DNA of 64,000 nt from Paenibacillus radicis (ex Xue et al. 2023) (GTDB lineage: Bacteria; Bacillota; Bacilli; Paenibacillales; NBRC-103111). The DNA lies in contig NZ_JANQBD010000010.1 of assembly GCF_024722015.1 (NCBI RefSeq), positions 209,937-273,936 on the forward strand, read 5' to 3'. This document shows positions 49,132 through 58,731 of this stretch, in pieces. Below the pieces are notes generated by a model. That model was not told the DNA's origin. It saw only the letters and a program-made list of their open reading frames with translations, and searched no databases. The stretch's first letter is position 1. Each line of letters starts with the position of its first letter. A program made the translations under genes and the position numbers.

Positions 49132-49705
49132 AGAGCAGCGCCTCCTCATTTTCTTTCATCACATTTTTTGCTTGTTTACGCAGCTTTTCCAAAGCAACAC
49201 GGTGTCTCGATTTGGCGGTATTGAGCGGAATGCCGAGAAGCTCAGAAATTTCTACAAAGGAGCAATCTTGAAAATACCTTAATACGATCACTTCACTGTG
49301 CTTGTAGGAAAGCTTTTGGACCAGCTCGGCTAGCTCGCTGCCTTGTTCATTTCTTAAATGAATTTGTTCCATATCCTCCGGGGTAGGTTCTAACGGCTCA
49401 AGAAGCTTACTGCGGTTGATTATTCTGAATCGTCTCCAGAGCTTCCGGTTCCAGCTCCGCGTTTGTCGGATGATCAAGCCATTTAACCATGAGCGGTAAG
49501 GCTTTTGAAAATTGTAGCCGGGCAGCGCTTTGAACAATTGTACATATACTTCGCTTACCACATCGCACACATCATTTTTGTTGCTGACCAGAAATGAAAC
49601 CGTATGGTACACATGCTGCTTGCTCTGTTCGTAAAGCACTCGAAACGCTTCTTTATTGCCCTGGTTCACTTTTCCGATCCATTCATGCAGCTCATCTTCT
49701 GTCAT
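49109..49705 (-). CDS. ECF-type RNA polymerase sigma factor
   Basis: The 198-residue protein has region 2 (about 20-90: EAFRVLYEQSKQHVYHTV, DVCDVVSEVYVQLFKAL) and region 4 (about 130-185: LSYKHSEVIVLRYFQDCSFV, EISELLGIPLNTAKSRHRVA). ATG at 49705 follows AAGGAG at a rather long 12 bases; in-frame ATG codons upstream have no RBS. The anti-sigma gene overlaps its 3' end. The pair is divergent from the LplB-type operon and close to the SLH genes, so it may control envelope or glycan genes; this is inference. Confidence 0.87.
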   Translation of the reverse strand: MTEDELHEWIGKVNQGNKEAFRVLYEQSKQHVYHTVSFLVSNKNDVCDVVSEVYVQLFKALPGYNFQKPYRSWLNGLIIRQTRSWNRKLWRRFRIINRSKLLEPLEPTPEDMEQIHLRNEQGSELAELVQKLSYKHSEVIVLRYFQDCSFVEISELLGIPLNTAKSRHRVALEKLRKQAKNVMKENEEALLYVHRKST

Positions 49706-49927
49706 AGTCGACTGTTTCTCCTTTCTGAATGACATGTTCAACCTATATTGGCTCCATGAGCATAAAAAGTTCATTTTTTTCAGTCTATCATAAGGCTCAT
49801 AAGGCTGTTAGTTACCCTCCCAGAACACAAAATATTGGAGTAATTCAATAAAATATTGGAGGCTGGCCTTGCGCTTGTCGTTTATGATGATTACATCAAG
49901 AAAAATTAGAATGCACAGGTGATGATG

Positions 49928-50884
49928 ATGAACTCAATCGCAACAGCAGCAGACGTCCCTAAACCCTCCTTGCGTACCAAGCTGTACAACAGCTGGAGAC
50001 GCGTGATGCGTTTTAAAATTTTGTATCTTTTGCTGCTTCCCGAACTAATTTACTTTGTCGTATTTAAATACATTCCAATGCTTGGCATTGTCATTGCATT
50101 TAAAAATTACAACATTGGGTTAGGCTTCTGGGATAGTCCATGGGTAGGTTTTAATAATTTCAAGAACTTCATTAATGGTGTTTATTTCTGGGACATCATG
50201 AACACGACGATCACCATTTCGCTTGGCAAGCTGTTGTTTGGATTTTCGGCGCCTATCATTTTGGCTCTGCTAATCAATGAGGTTACGGTAGGCTGGTTCA
50301 AAAAAAGCGTTCAAACGGTAACGTATTTGCCCCATTTTATATCATGGGTTATCGCTTACGGCTTGATGGTTGCCCTGTTGTCGCCGGGGGAAGGCTTCGT
50401 TAATTTGCTAATGAAGCAGTACGGCTTTCAACCGATTTCCTTTTTGACCGAGCCCGGATGGATTCGTCCGCTTATTATTGGCTCCGATATTTGGAAGGAG
50501 GTAGGCTGGGGAGCTATCCTTTATCTCGCCGCATTGGCGGGAATCGATCCTAGTCTGTATGAAGCGGCCCGAATGGACGGTGCCTCGAAGTGGAGGCAGC
50601 TGTGGCATGTGACGCTGCCGGGGATTCGTAATGTCATCATCATTTTGCTTATCATCCGGCTCAGCAGTATTTTGGACGCAGGATTTGATCAGATCTTCAT
50701 GATGTCCAACACTTTTAATGCTGACAAATCAGACATTATCGATACTTGGGTATACCGTCAAGGGATTGAGCAAATGCAGATCAGCTTGGCTACAGCTGTC
50801 GGGGTATTCAAATCGGTCATAGCTTTCGTGTTGGTGTTGTCCGCTAACAAACTCGCCAAAAAATTCGACGGACAAATATGGTAA
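49928..50884 (+). CDS. Oligosaccharide ABC transporter permease, LplB/YteP type
   Basis: The 318-residue protein has six membrane helices and an EAA loop (YEAARMDGASKWRQLWHVTLPG). The N-terminal LYLLLLPELIYFVVFKYIPM and VIAFKNYN are typical of LplB/YteP permeases, which import polysaccharide-derived oligosaccharides. ATG at 49928 is the last of several ATG codons after AGGTG. It is the first gene of a five-gene cluster. Confidence 0.92.
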   Translation: MNSIATAADVPKPSLRTKLYNSWRRVMRFKILYLLLLPELIYFVVFKYIPMLGIVIAFKNYNIGLGFWDSPWVGFNNFKNFINGVYFWDIMNTTITISLGKLLFGFSAPIILALLINEVTVGWFKKSVQTVTYLPHFISWVIAYGLMVALLSPGEGFVNLLMKQYGFQPISFLTEPGWIRPLIIGSDIWKEVGWGAILYLAALAGIDPSLYEAARMDGASKWRQLWHVTLPGIRNVIIILLIIRLSSILDAGFDQIFMMSNTFNADKSDIIDTWVYRQGIEQMQISLATAVGVFKSVIAFVLVLSANKLAKKFDGQIW

Positions 50885-50935
50885 GACGATGCTTGCCAAG
50901 CTTATTATCTAACGAAACTCTCAGGAGGGAGCACC

Positions 50936-51808
50936 ATGAACAAGCTTTCATTCGGCCAACAAGTAGGCCGTTCAACTATCTATATCGTTCTTTCTCTGAT
51001 TGCAGTTCTAACCTTGTTTCCATTCCTCTATGTCATTATTATCTCTATCACACCGGAATCCGAGGTTATCCGAAGAGGCATCGTGCTCATCCCGGAGCAA
51101 ATAACCTTTAACGCCTATAAGTCGGTTTTCAATGGGGGTTCAGGAATTTGGGGCGCCTATCAGATCACTCTGTTTCGTACGATTGTCGGGACTATGCTTA
51201 ATCTTGTTTTTACCGTGCTGGGTGCGTATGTTTTGTCCAAAAAGGCGTTGCCTGGAAGAAGTGGGCTGTTGATGTTTGTTGTCTTTACGATGCTGTTCAG
51301 CGGCGGCTTGATTCCAACTTATATCGTGGTACGATCGTTGGAGCTGACCAATACGGTATGGGCCCTTATCGTTCCAGGCTTGGTAAGTGTTTTTAATCTG
51401 GTTGTGGTCAAAGGCTTCTTCGAGCAGCTGCCGGTAGAATTGGAGGAATCGGCGAAGGTTGATGGGGCGGGAGAGCTGAAGGTGCTGGTCCAAATTATTT
51501 TACCGCTTTCGCTTCCATCCATCGCAACTATAGGTCTTTTTTATGCAGTCGGCCACTGGAATAGTTATTTTGATGCTGTAATTTATATAAACAAATCGAG
51601 CTTAATGCCGCTTCAGGTTATTTTGAGAAATATACTGCTAAGCTCACAAAACCAACAAAATCTGGAACTGATTAATGATGCGACAGTTAGTTCCTTGGCC
51701 ATTCAGATGGCATCCGTTATCGTATCGACAGTACCGATTTTATGTGTGTATCCGTTTATTCAAAAGCATTTTACCAAGGGTGTTATGATCGGGGCCGTCA
51801 AAGGCTGA
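50936..51808 (+). CDS. Oligosaccharide ABC transporter permease, LplC/YtcP type
   Basis: This 290-residue, six-helix permease has an EAA loop (ELEESAKVDGAGELKVLVQI) and the family's FPFLYVIIISITPE start and GVMIGAVKG end. It pairs with the LplB-type permease. ATG follows CAGGAGGGAGC, 51 bp after the previous stop. No ATPase gene is present; these transporters usually share a single MsmX-type ATPase encoded elsewhere. Confidence 0.93.
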   Translation: MNKLSFGQQVGRSTIYIVLSLIAVLTLFPFLYVIIISITPESEVIRRGIVLIPEQITFNAYKSVFNGGSGIWGAYQITLFRTIVGTMLNLVFTVLGAYVLSKKALPGRSGLLMFVVFTMLFSGGLIPTYIVVRSLELTNTVWALIVPGLVSVFNLVVVKGFFEQLPVELEESAKVDGAGELKVLVQIILPLSLPSIATIGLFYAVGHWNSYFDAVIYINKSSLMPLQVILRNILLSSQNQQNLELINDATVSSLAIQMASVIVSTVPILCVYPFIQKHFTKGVMIGAVKG

Positions 51809-51915
51809 TTTAAGCAGGTTTATTCTGGTGAGGGAGTCTTCCCGCGGGTTGGTTTCAACGCATAGACGCCTTGAGCTGGTACCATAAACAGTATGAAAAT
51901 AAAGGAGAGGTCACT

Positions 51916-53562
51916 ATGAAAAGCAAGCGTGCAGTAGGCTCGACGGTTTCCATGATGCTGATTTTCGGCGCTTTGTTATCGGCATGCGGAGGAAATGGCA
52001 GTTCCGGAACATCGACAGGGACGGGAGCTGCAACTACACCGGGTACAGGCGGCTCAAATTCAACCAGCGCACCGGCTGCGTCCAATTTTGACAAGAAGAT
52101 GACGATTACGATGTATAATGCGGGTGGATTTAGTCCGAACAATCAACCGCCTAGCAATAGGGAAGACGACCCGCTGCGGCAGATGCTGGAGAAGGCCGTT
52201 AATATCGATTTGCAGATGACTGTGCCTCCAGCAGATCAAATCAAGCCGAAGCTGAACACGATGGTTGCTTCAGGCGATATTCCTGACCTGATCTTTATGA
52301 CCGACCGGTTGACTGCTGTCCAATATTATGACCAAGGTATTGTGGCTGATTTGGATAGTGTCATGAAGGATTATCCTGAGCTGTACAACCGATTTGATAA
52401 AGAGGCCTGGAGCGCTATGCAGTATAAAGGCAAAACGATAGGTATGCCAGGTTACGAGCTTGTTAACGGCATTAATGGCTGGTGGATTCGCAACGATTGG
52501 TTGAAAAAGCTGAATCTTCAAGTACCGACTACACCCGAGGAATTGTTAAATGTAATGAAAGCCTTTACAGAGAAAGATCCTGACGGGAACGGAAAAAACG
52601 ATACGTATGGTTTTGCGACAGGGATTTTGAAGGACGGTAATTTCAGCTATCCCGGTAACAGCGGCTTCGGCTGGGATGCCATTATGATGATGTTTGGTGT
52701 CGTGCCTAATATGGTTGACAGTATTGATGGTAAAATTACATTTGATAATACGGACCCGCGTATGAAAGAAGCATTGGCTTACATGAATCAAATGGTCGCT
52801 GCCAATGTGGTCGATCCGGACTGGGTAACGACTAATGATGTCACTGCATTGGAGAAGAAAATGCTAACCGGTAAATACGGAATCGTTTATAGAGACTGGA
52901 GATCGATGGAGCTTAGCTCACAGCAAAAGATGAAGGATGTAGCAGGGGAGGTACCGGAATGGACCGTCATTCCACCGATGAAAGGTCCACATGGAGACCA
53001 GTGGGTTAGTTTCTCACAATTCCAAAGCAACTCATGGACCGTTTCCAAAAAAGCCGCTAAAGATCCGGAAAAGCTGAAGCGGGTAATGTCGTTGCTGCAA
53101 TACTGGTATGCGGATAAAGAGGCGCTTCCTTATTTCTCATATGGTCAAAAAGGCATTATGTGGGATATGGTAGATGGTAAGCCAGCGAGATTAAAAGAAA
53201 ATATGGCAAACAAGGACCTGGTTCAGAAATGGCAGTGGCAGGGGAACTACTTCCTTCCCCGTCGCTCGAATGATGCGCTGTACTTCAATTTTACCAACGA
53301 TAAAACAGATGGCTACAATAAACTTAATCTTAAGTACATCAAACCGAATAAAGTGAACCCTTACGTTCTGGTGGACGCTAATGACACGCTGTACAATGAC
53401 CGTATCAAATATGTCAATGAAACTCTGCTTAAGTTCATTGTAGGCAGGGAACCGATTAGCAATTGGGACAATTATGTCAACACGCTTGATACCAAGTTCA
53501 ATTACAAGAAATACAAAGAAGATGTGCTGAAGCAATTAAATGACGCAGGTGTTAAGCCATAA
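51916..53562 (+). CDS. Oligosaccharide-binding lipoprotein, LplA/YtcQ type
   Basis: The 548-residue protein has a lipoprotein signal (lipobox LSAC, Cys near residue 23), a Gly/Ser/Thr linker, and a large family-1 solute-binding domain typical of the 500-560-residue LplA group (ASGDIPDLIFMTD, WWIRNDWLKKLNLQVPTTPEE, DPDGNGKNDTYGFA). ATG at 51916 follows AAAGGAGAGG. With the two permeases it probably imports oligosaccharides released by the nearby SLH enzymes. Confidence 0.92.
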   Translation: MKSKRAVGSTVSMMLIFGALLSACGGNGSSGTSTGTGAATTPGTGGSNSTSAPAASNFDKKMTITMYNAGGFSPNNQPPSNREDDPLRQMLEKAVNIDLQMTVPPADQIKPKLNTMVASGDIPDLIFMTDRLTAVQYYDQGIVADLDSVMKDYPELYNRFDKEAWSAMQYKGKTIGMPGYELVNGINGWWIRNDWLKKLNLQVPTTPEELLNVMKAFTEKDPDGNGKNDTYGFATGILKDGNFSYPGNSGFGWDAIMMMFGVVPNMVDSIDGKITFDNTDPRMKEALAYMNQMVAANVVDPDWVTTNDVTALEKKMLTGKYGIVYRDWRSMELSSQQKMKDVAGEVPEWTVIPPMKGPHGDQWVSFSQFQSNSWTVSKKAAKDPEKLKRVMSLLQYWYADKEALPYFSYGQKGIMWDMVDGKPARLKENMANKDLVQKWQWQGNYFLPRRSNDALYFNFTNDKTDGYNKLNLKYIKPNKVNPYVLVDANDTLYNDRIKYVNETLLKFIVGREPISNWDNYVNTLDTKFNYKKYKEDVLKQLNDAGVKP

Positions 53563-53698
53563 TAAGTGAGCGAGCCGCGGGGATTACGATTCCTCGTGGT
53601 TCTCGTTCTTTGTATGAAAGTTCTTTGTATGAAAGACTGGCTGGCGAAAGCGCCGGAAGTCTCTTATTATTATAAGAAAAAGCCCAGGGGGATCAGAG

Positions 53699-55423
53699 AT
53701 GAGCTTTCGTTTCAGCAGCCTGCCTTTCAAATTGTTCACCCTGTGCTTCTTGTTTATGTTCGGTACGGTAACCTTGGTCAGCCAGCTTTCTTACCGGTTC
53801 ATTCAGAATGAGGTGAGGGCGAATAATGACTTTTTTATAAGCCAAATGCTTTCTAAAGTTGACCAATACGTTACGCTCAGCTTTTCGTCCCTTCAAACGA
53901 TATTATCGGCCATAGACTCCTCCTATGTTCCCGAAACGGATACCGTTGAAACGATGAAACCGCAGCTCCAGCAGCTGTACAATTTGAATTTTAATTCCAT
54001 AACGAATGTTTACATTATAAAAGAAGACACGAGCAGTGTCGGGGGCAGTCCTCTATCGCCTGCGTTCGATAATCCTAATGCGGAGAGACGGTCCTTTCTT
54101 GAGCAGGCCGCCGCTAATAAAGTAGGAACCTTGGTGAGCCTGCCCTATCGATCGAAGCAGTCCGGCTGGACGGTAACGCTAACCCGCTTTTTACATGGCT
54201 CGCAGCCGCCTGCTGTAGCAGCCTTAGACATGGATCTTCAAGCTTTGGAGAAAACGTTGCTGCAAATTAATCGTGATGATCTTGTCAGCATCGTAATTAT
54301 GGATGAGCGCGGAAGCATGATTGCAGGGAGTTTGGGGGATGCAGGCAAGTTGAACCTCGAAGATCACACCTTTCAATTGGGTGACATATCGTCCAAAGAG
54401 CTGCTCAGCCGCAGCGGCAATGTGATGCAGTTCAAATCGGGCAGCAATCAGAACTGGACGGCGCGCAAGTATCCGGCTTCACATTTTAATTGGACCCTTA
54501 TTTCGTTGTATAACGACTCCTTAACTAAGCGTTCCTTGCAGCATATTGAGCCTTATTATTTCGGGATGCTGGCCATTGGACTTCTTCTTAGCGCTGCGGT
54601 AGCAGGCCTGATAACGAGGTTTATCCGTAAACCGCTCGGCAATTTAATGACCAAGATGAAGCTGGTCAAGCAGGGCTTCCTTGATATTCCGATTATTATG
54701 GACCGTAAAGATGAGTTTGGGGAGCTGTCGCGAACCTTTGATCTGATGATTAAGCAAATTAATGAATTGGTGGAAAGCTTGAGGAGCAACAAGGAGCTGA
54801 AGAGGGAGCTGGAAATTCAGGTTCTTCAGTCGCAAATCAATCCTCATTTCCTTTATAATACGCTAGGCTCCATTGGCAATGTCGTTAGACTGGGTATGCA
54901 TGATCAAGTGGACCCCATTATCCGTTCGTTGATCAAAATTTTGGAATACGGCATTGGAGACGTAGCTGAGAAGGTAACACTGCGCGATGAGCTGATGAAT
55001 GTGCGCGATTATATTTTTATTCAAAATATCCGGTACAGCAGCCAGTTTGAGATCGTGGAGCAGATTGAAGATGAGCTGTATGACTTTCCCTTATTCCGTA
55101 TGCTGCTGCAGCCGATAGTAGAGAACAGCATGTTCCACGGCTATCGAGGCGGAAGGGTCTCTGGTCAAATTATTATAAAAGCCTCACGCGTGGGTGAGCA
55201 CGTTATAGTAGAGGTGCAGGACTTTGGTGCGGGTATGACTAACAAACAGCTTGAACAACTATTGCTGCCCGGCCGCCCTGCTAAACCGAATAACCGCAAA
55301 CGCATCGGCTTAATCAATATTCATCAAAGAATACAGCTGAATTATGGTGAGAGCTACGGGCTGGAAATTAGCAGCGAGCCGGACCGCGGCACATGCGTTA
55401 CAGCTAAGTTTCCCGGGAACTAA
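53699..55423 (+). CDS. Sensor histidine kinase, YesM type
   Basis: The 574-residue protein has TM1 (about 8-28), an extracytoplasmic sensor (30-280), TM2 (about 285-305) and HAMP (306-360). A His_kinase domain follows with His383 in QSQINPHFLYNTL, then an HATPase_c domain (QPIVENSMFHGY, DFGAGM, GLINIHQRI). YesM kinases sense the presence of plant or cell-wall polysaccharide pieces and phosphorylate a YesN partner, encoded 19 bases downstream. ATG follows GGGGGATC. Confidence 0.92.
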   Translation: MSFRFSSLPFKLFTLCFLFMFGTVTLVSQLSYRFIQNEVRANNDFFISQMLSKVDQYVTLSFSSLQTILSAIDSSYVPETDTVETMKPQLQQLYNLNFNSITNVYIIKEDTSSVGGSPLSPAFDNPNAERRSFLEQAAANKVGTLVSLPYRSKQSGWTVTLTRFLHGSQPPAVAALDMDLQALEKTLLQINRDDLVSIVIMDERGSMIAGSLGDAGKLNLEDHTFQLGDISSKELLSRSGNVMQFKSGSNQNWTARKYPASHFNWTLISLYNDSLTKRSLQHIEPYYFGMLAIGLLLSAAVAGLITRFIRKPLGNLMTKMKLVKQGFLDIPIIMDRKDEFGELSRTFDLMIKQINELVESLRSNKELKRELEIQVLQSQINPHFLYNTLGSIGNVVRLGMHDQVDPIIRSLIKILEYGIGDVAEKVTLRDELMNVRDYIFIQNIRYSSQFEIVEQIEDELYDFPLFRMLLQPIVENSMFHGYRGGRVSGQIIIKASRVGEHVIVEVQDFGAGMTNKQLEQLLLPGRPAKPNNRKRIGLINIHQRIQLNYGESYGLEISSEPDRGTCVTAKFPGN

Positions 55424-55442
55424 ACCGGTTAGGAGGGATATT

Positions 55443-57044
55443 GTGAAAAAATACCGATGCTTAATCGTAGATGACGAGGATCTAATTATTCGCAGTCTGG
55501 AGCAGTTTTTCGGGTTTCATACCGATCGTTACGAGCTGGTGGGAAAAGCATATTCCGGCAAAGAAGCGATAGATGCGGCGCTGCAGCTGAAACCGGATAT
55601 TATTCTGACTGACATTGTTATGCCTGGGATGAATGGTATAGAAATGATTGATACGCTAAAGGGCAAGCTTCCCAGCACTGTATTTATTATTTTAACGGCT
55701 TATTCTGATTTTGATTATGCCAAGCAAGCCATACGAATGAATGTAAAGGATTATATAGTTAAGGTTCCGCTTTCGGAGGATGATATTTTTCAAGCCTTGG
55801 ATCGGGCAGCCCAAACGCTTCATGAAATTGAAGTTAAAGAAGCTGAGCTGCGGAAGCTCAATACTTCACGACTAGAGAACATGTACCGGTTCCGCAGGCA
55901 GATTGTTACGGAGCTGCTGCAGGGTGATATGCATCCGAACCAGCTGTCGCGGCATTGCGATGATTTGAAGGTGGCTCCTGATTTAAAGGAATACTGCTGT
56001 GTTCTCATAGAATTGGATGATTATGCGGGCTTTAAGAAGCGGTATGACCAAGCGGACCAAAGCGTGATCCGTTACGGTATGTTGAATGTGGCAGAGGAGA
56101 CGCTCGGGTCTAGAGGAAGCGGGTTCGTGTGTGAAGTGAAGGATAATCTCATATTTGGTATTGTAACCTTGCCATTCATGGAGAGCGCTTCCCGATTAAA
56201 TGCGCAATGCATGGAGCTGGGGCGCGAGCTTATTGATAATATTCAAAAGTATATGAAGCAAATTGTTCATGTAAGCTTCAGCCTTAAGCACCAGAGCTGG
56301 GATACGATGGTGTCAGCGTACCGGAAAGCATTGCTGCAGCTGCAGGACGCCTATTATTTTGCAGGAGAGGGACAGGTTTTTGTAAGTGGGCCCCACTCGG
56401 CGGCTAAACCTGGCGAAGGCGAAGCGCAGATTAAGGAATGGTTTCAGGAAATCATCCGCAGGCTCGCTCCGGAAACAAAGTCCGAGGAACTGAAGGGGAT
56501 TTTGAGCCGAATAGCTTTTCAAGCTCTGGAACACCGGATTCCGGAGCAGAAAATGACGGGGTTGATTAACCAATTTATGGGCGATATCAAACAAAAGGTG
56601 TCAGTTTGGAAGCTGCTGCCGGAACCATTGCTTATTTTACATGAAGACCGGATAAAGTTTGATGGGCAATGGAAAAGAGTGATTGCTTACATGGATGAAT
56701 GTTTATCGCAAAGGCAAGCACCGGCCCGGTCGGAAATTTCTAAGGCTAAGCAATACATTGAGGAAAATATCGCTTTGAGGCTTACCCTTGATGAGGTTGC
56801 TGAATACGTGAGTCTGGTTCCTTCTTATTTCAGCACCTTGTTTAAGAAGGTCGAAAACGAAAACTTCGTAGATTATGTAAATCGCCGCAAGATAGAGAAG
56901 GCCGTTGCTTTGCTCAAAGAGAAGGATTATTCCAATCTGCAGCTTAGCCAGCTGGTCGGAATTCAGAATGAACGTTACTTCTGCACGCTATTCAAGCATT
57001 TCTTCGGACTTCCCCCGCAAAAGTTCAGAAAAACCTATTTGTAA
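55443..57044 (+). CDS. Response regulator, YesN type (REC plus AraC)
   Basis: The 533-residue protein has an N-terminal receiver domain (1-120; acidic pocket VDDED, phospho-acceptor Asp57 in ILTDIVMPG), a middle domain of about 280 residues, and a C-terminal AraC DNA-binding domain (about 430-533; LTLDEVAEYVSLVPSYFSTL and LQLSQLVGIQNERYFCTLF). GTG at 55443 follows TTAGGAGGG; longer frames overlapping yesM are not supported. It probably activates the LplBCA operon and perhaps the SLH enzyme genes. Confidence 0.92.
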   Translation: MKKYRCLIVDDEDLIIRSLEQFFGFHTDRYELVGKAYSGKEAIDAALQLKPDIILTDIVMPGMNGIEMIDTLKGKLPSTVFIILTAYSDFDYAKQAIRMNVKDYIVKVPLSEDDIFQALDRAAQTLHEIEVKEAELRKLNTSRLENMYRFRRQIVTELLQGDMHPNQLSRHCDDLKVAPDLKEYCCVLIELDDYAGFKKRYDQADQSVIRYGMLNVAEETLGSRGSGFVCEVKDNLIFGIVTLPFMESASRLNAQCMELGRELIDNIQKYMKQIVHVSFSLKHQSWDTMVSAYRKALLQLQDAYYFAGEGQVFVSGPHSAAKPGEGEAQIKEWFQEIIRRLAPETKSEELKGILSRIAFQALEHRIPEQKMTGLINQFMGDIKQKVSVWKLLPEPLLILHEDRIKFDGQWKRVIAYMDECLSQRQAPARSEISKAKQYIEENIALRLTLDEVAEYVSLVPSYFSTLFKKVENENFVDYVNRRKIEKAVALLKEKDYSNLQLSQLVGIQNERYFCTLFKHFFGLPPQKFRKTYL

Positions 57045-57105
57045 ACGCGTGGAGTTATATGGAAGTTAAGGAGGGCAAAAGCACCTCACGGGCCTTTGGT
57101 GCCCA

Positions 57106-57172
57106 CATGGGGTTCGGCCGACCTCCATGCAATGCCAAAAGGCGCGCCACGATCTAAGCTTGTGCGTTGGGA
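57106..57172. repeat. GC-rich dispersed repeat, copy B
   Basis: GGGGTTCGGCCGACCTCCATG then AATGCC...GGCGCGCC...TGTGCGTTGGGA: a diverged copy of the 35843 element. Confidence 0.7.
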
Positions 57173-57231
57173 GGATGGGGGTAGGGTTACAGCCATTGTT
57201 GAAGCGACGTTCCTTGAGTTACAGGCTTGCA

Positions 57232-57303
57232 GCATGGGGTTCGACCGACCGCTATGCAACCAACGCCGCAATGTGCGCCCGGGATTCGTGCGCGTTGGAA
57301 AGA
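57232..57303. repeat. GC-rich dispersed repeat, copy C
   Basis: GGGGTTCGACCGACCGCTATG, CGCCGCAATGTGCGCCCGGG, ATTCGTGCGCGTTGGAAA: close to copy A, and in direct orientation with copy B 126 bp away. Confidence 0.75.
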
Positions 57304-57489
57304 TGGGGGCAACTAGCTTCAAAGGTAGGTTGCATATCCGAGTTGTCACCGGAGATGAAAACCAGGAGGACGCTGGCGTTCCCCCACCCCAAATCCACGC
57401 CCGCATTTGTTTTAATTTGAGTTTTGTATTGCTTCCCTTTTTCTTCCGGTATTCATACTCAAGTCTCTCACATCCACGGAATTGGAATA

Positions 57490-57681
57490 CAATAGCGGAA
57501 GTCCTTATTCCTTTATCACTTGAAAAGCACAAAAAACAGACAGATAACGGAGCTCGCAGTTCCGTTATCTGTCTGTTTTTGCCCATTAGTGCTCATATTA
57601 ACCCCAATAACGGAATTCCTACTTCCGTTAAAGCCATTAGTTGGAGGTGAAAGGTGGAATAACGGAAATTTCTGTTCCGTT
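57490..57681. repeat. Four palindromes, one a perfect 20-bp stem
   Basis: TAGCGGAA...TTCCTTTAT lies near 57493-57515. At 57532-57580 a perfect 20-bp stem (AAAAACAGACAGATAACGGA and its complement, loop of nine) ends in Ts on either strand. ACGGAA-TTCC-TTCCGTTA and ACGGAAATTTCTGTTCCGT lie near 57607-57681. The large hairpin probably terminates transcription from both sides (the yesN and hisA genes converge here). Confidence 0.82.
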
Positions 57682-57788
57682 CAAATCCTTCAAGACCTCT
57701 GGCTCGCGGCTATTCTCTAGGTTTTATGTGCAGACGTAAATACTTTCTTGTCTGTAGCGCCATTATTTTACAGATATATGTCTATCAG

Positions 57789-58550
57789 CTACAGGTTGCT
57801 GCAATAAGTAATGACGTCCTTATATGGGAGGCTCCCGCCAAAAATATCCAAGGCACTCCCTATCGTAATATCCAGCTTTCCATCGGTGAGCTTGTGAAAT
57901 AGCTCAAGGTCTGCTATCGATCTGGCACCGCCTGCATAGGTAGTTGGAATAGTAACGGATTGAGCCAAATGCTTAACGAGGCTTTCTTGAATACCGGCTC
58001 GTTTGCCCTCAACATCGACGGCGTGTACAAGGAATTCATCACAGTAGGCTTCCAAATAACGCAAGCTCTGGGCGGTAACCTCGAAATTACTGATCGTTTT
58101 CCACTGATTGGTAGCTACAACCCATTTGCCGTTATGTTCTTTGCAGCTAAGGTCGATGACCAGCTTGTCGGCTCCAACCTCGGACACAATTTTGTCCAGG
58201 TTTGCGGTGTTAAGCTCTCCATCACGGAAAATGTAGGAGGTAACGATGACATGGGATGCTCCCTTTGCGAGATAAGAAGCCGCATTCTCCGCAGTAATAC
58301 CTCCACCAATGTGAAGCCCGCGGGGGTAAGCCTGCAAAGCTTGATGAGCGGCCTCCTCGTTGCCTCCGCCAAGCATAATGACATGCCCGCCCAGCAAGTG
58401 GTCTCGCTTGAACATGTCAGCGTAGTAAGCGGGTTCTTGTTCCGATACGAAGTTTTCGATCACTTCTTTGTCATTATCTACATTAAGCGATTCACCTACA
58501 ATTTGTTTAACTTTGCCTTGGTGAAGATCGATGCATGGTCTGAATTTCAT
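57789..58550 (-). CDS. ProFAR isomerase of eukaryotic HIS6 type (HisA function)
   Basis: The 253-residue TIM barrel resembles yeast/plant HIS6-type isomerase more than bacterial HisA: CIDLHQGKVKQIVG at the start, YYADMFKRD, GGHVIMLG, LHIGGGI, VIDLSCKEHNGKW, FLVHAVDVEGKRAGI, YAGGARSIADLELF and DITIGSALDIFGG. Catalytic Asp residues are probably Asp8 and Asp133. The enzyme converts ProFAR to PRFAR, the fourth step of histidine synthesis. ATG follows AGGAGAG. It stands alone, away from other his genes, which is unusual. It may be a second or replacement HisA gained by transfer. Confidence 0.85.
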   Translation of the reverse strand: MKFRPCIDLHQGKVKQIVGESLNVDNDKEVIENFVSEQEPAYYADMFKRDHLLGGHVIMLGGGNEEAAHQALQAYPRGLHIGGGITAENAASYLAKGASHVIVTSYIFRDGELNTANLDKIVSEVGADKLVIDLSCKEHNGKWVVATNQWKTISNFEVTAQSLRYLEAYCDEFLVHAVDVEGKRAGIQESLVKHLAQSVTIPTTYAGGARSIADLELFHKLTDGKLDITIGSALDIFGGSLPYKDVITYCSNL

Positions 58551-58619
58551 AATAATAGCTCTCCTGTTATTTGATATGGTTAAGGTTTTAATATATTAAG
58601 CATTTGGATGTTTAACATC

Positions 58620-58731
58620 ATGGAGCGGAACGTGGATACGCTATTTAAGACTGCACACGTTATCAATCCACCTAAACGGAACTACGATCACTTATTCTCA
58701 CCAAAAGTTTCTTATAGGCAGGTTTGAGATG
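58620..58731. repeat. Inverted, diverged copies flanking the minisatellite
   Basis: GGAGCGGAACGTGGATACGCTATTT (58621-58645) and AACGGAACTACGATCACTTATT (58675-58696) are reverse-orientation relatives of the 50-bp unit that follows. Confidence 0.65.

Noticed and set aside
57096..57650. Frames of 184 residues (+) and 166 residues (-) after yesN
   Set aside because: They run through two GC-rich repeats and a terminator palindrome, lack RBS, and overlap each other on opposite strands.
57960..58574. Plus-strand frame of 204 residues
   Set aside because: It is the antisense of the HisA-type gene, which has clear family motifs and a good RBS.
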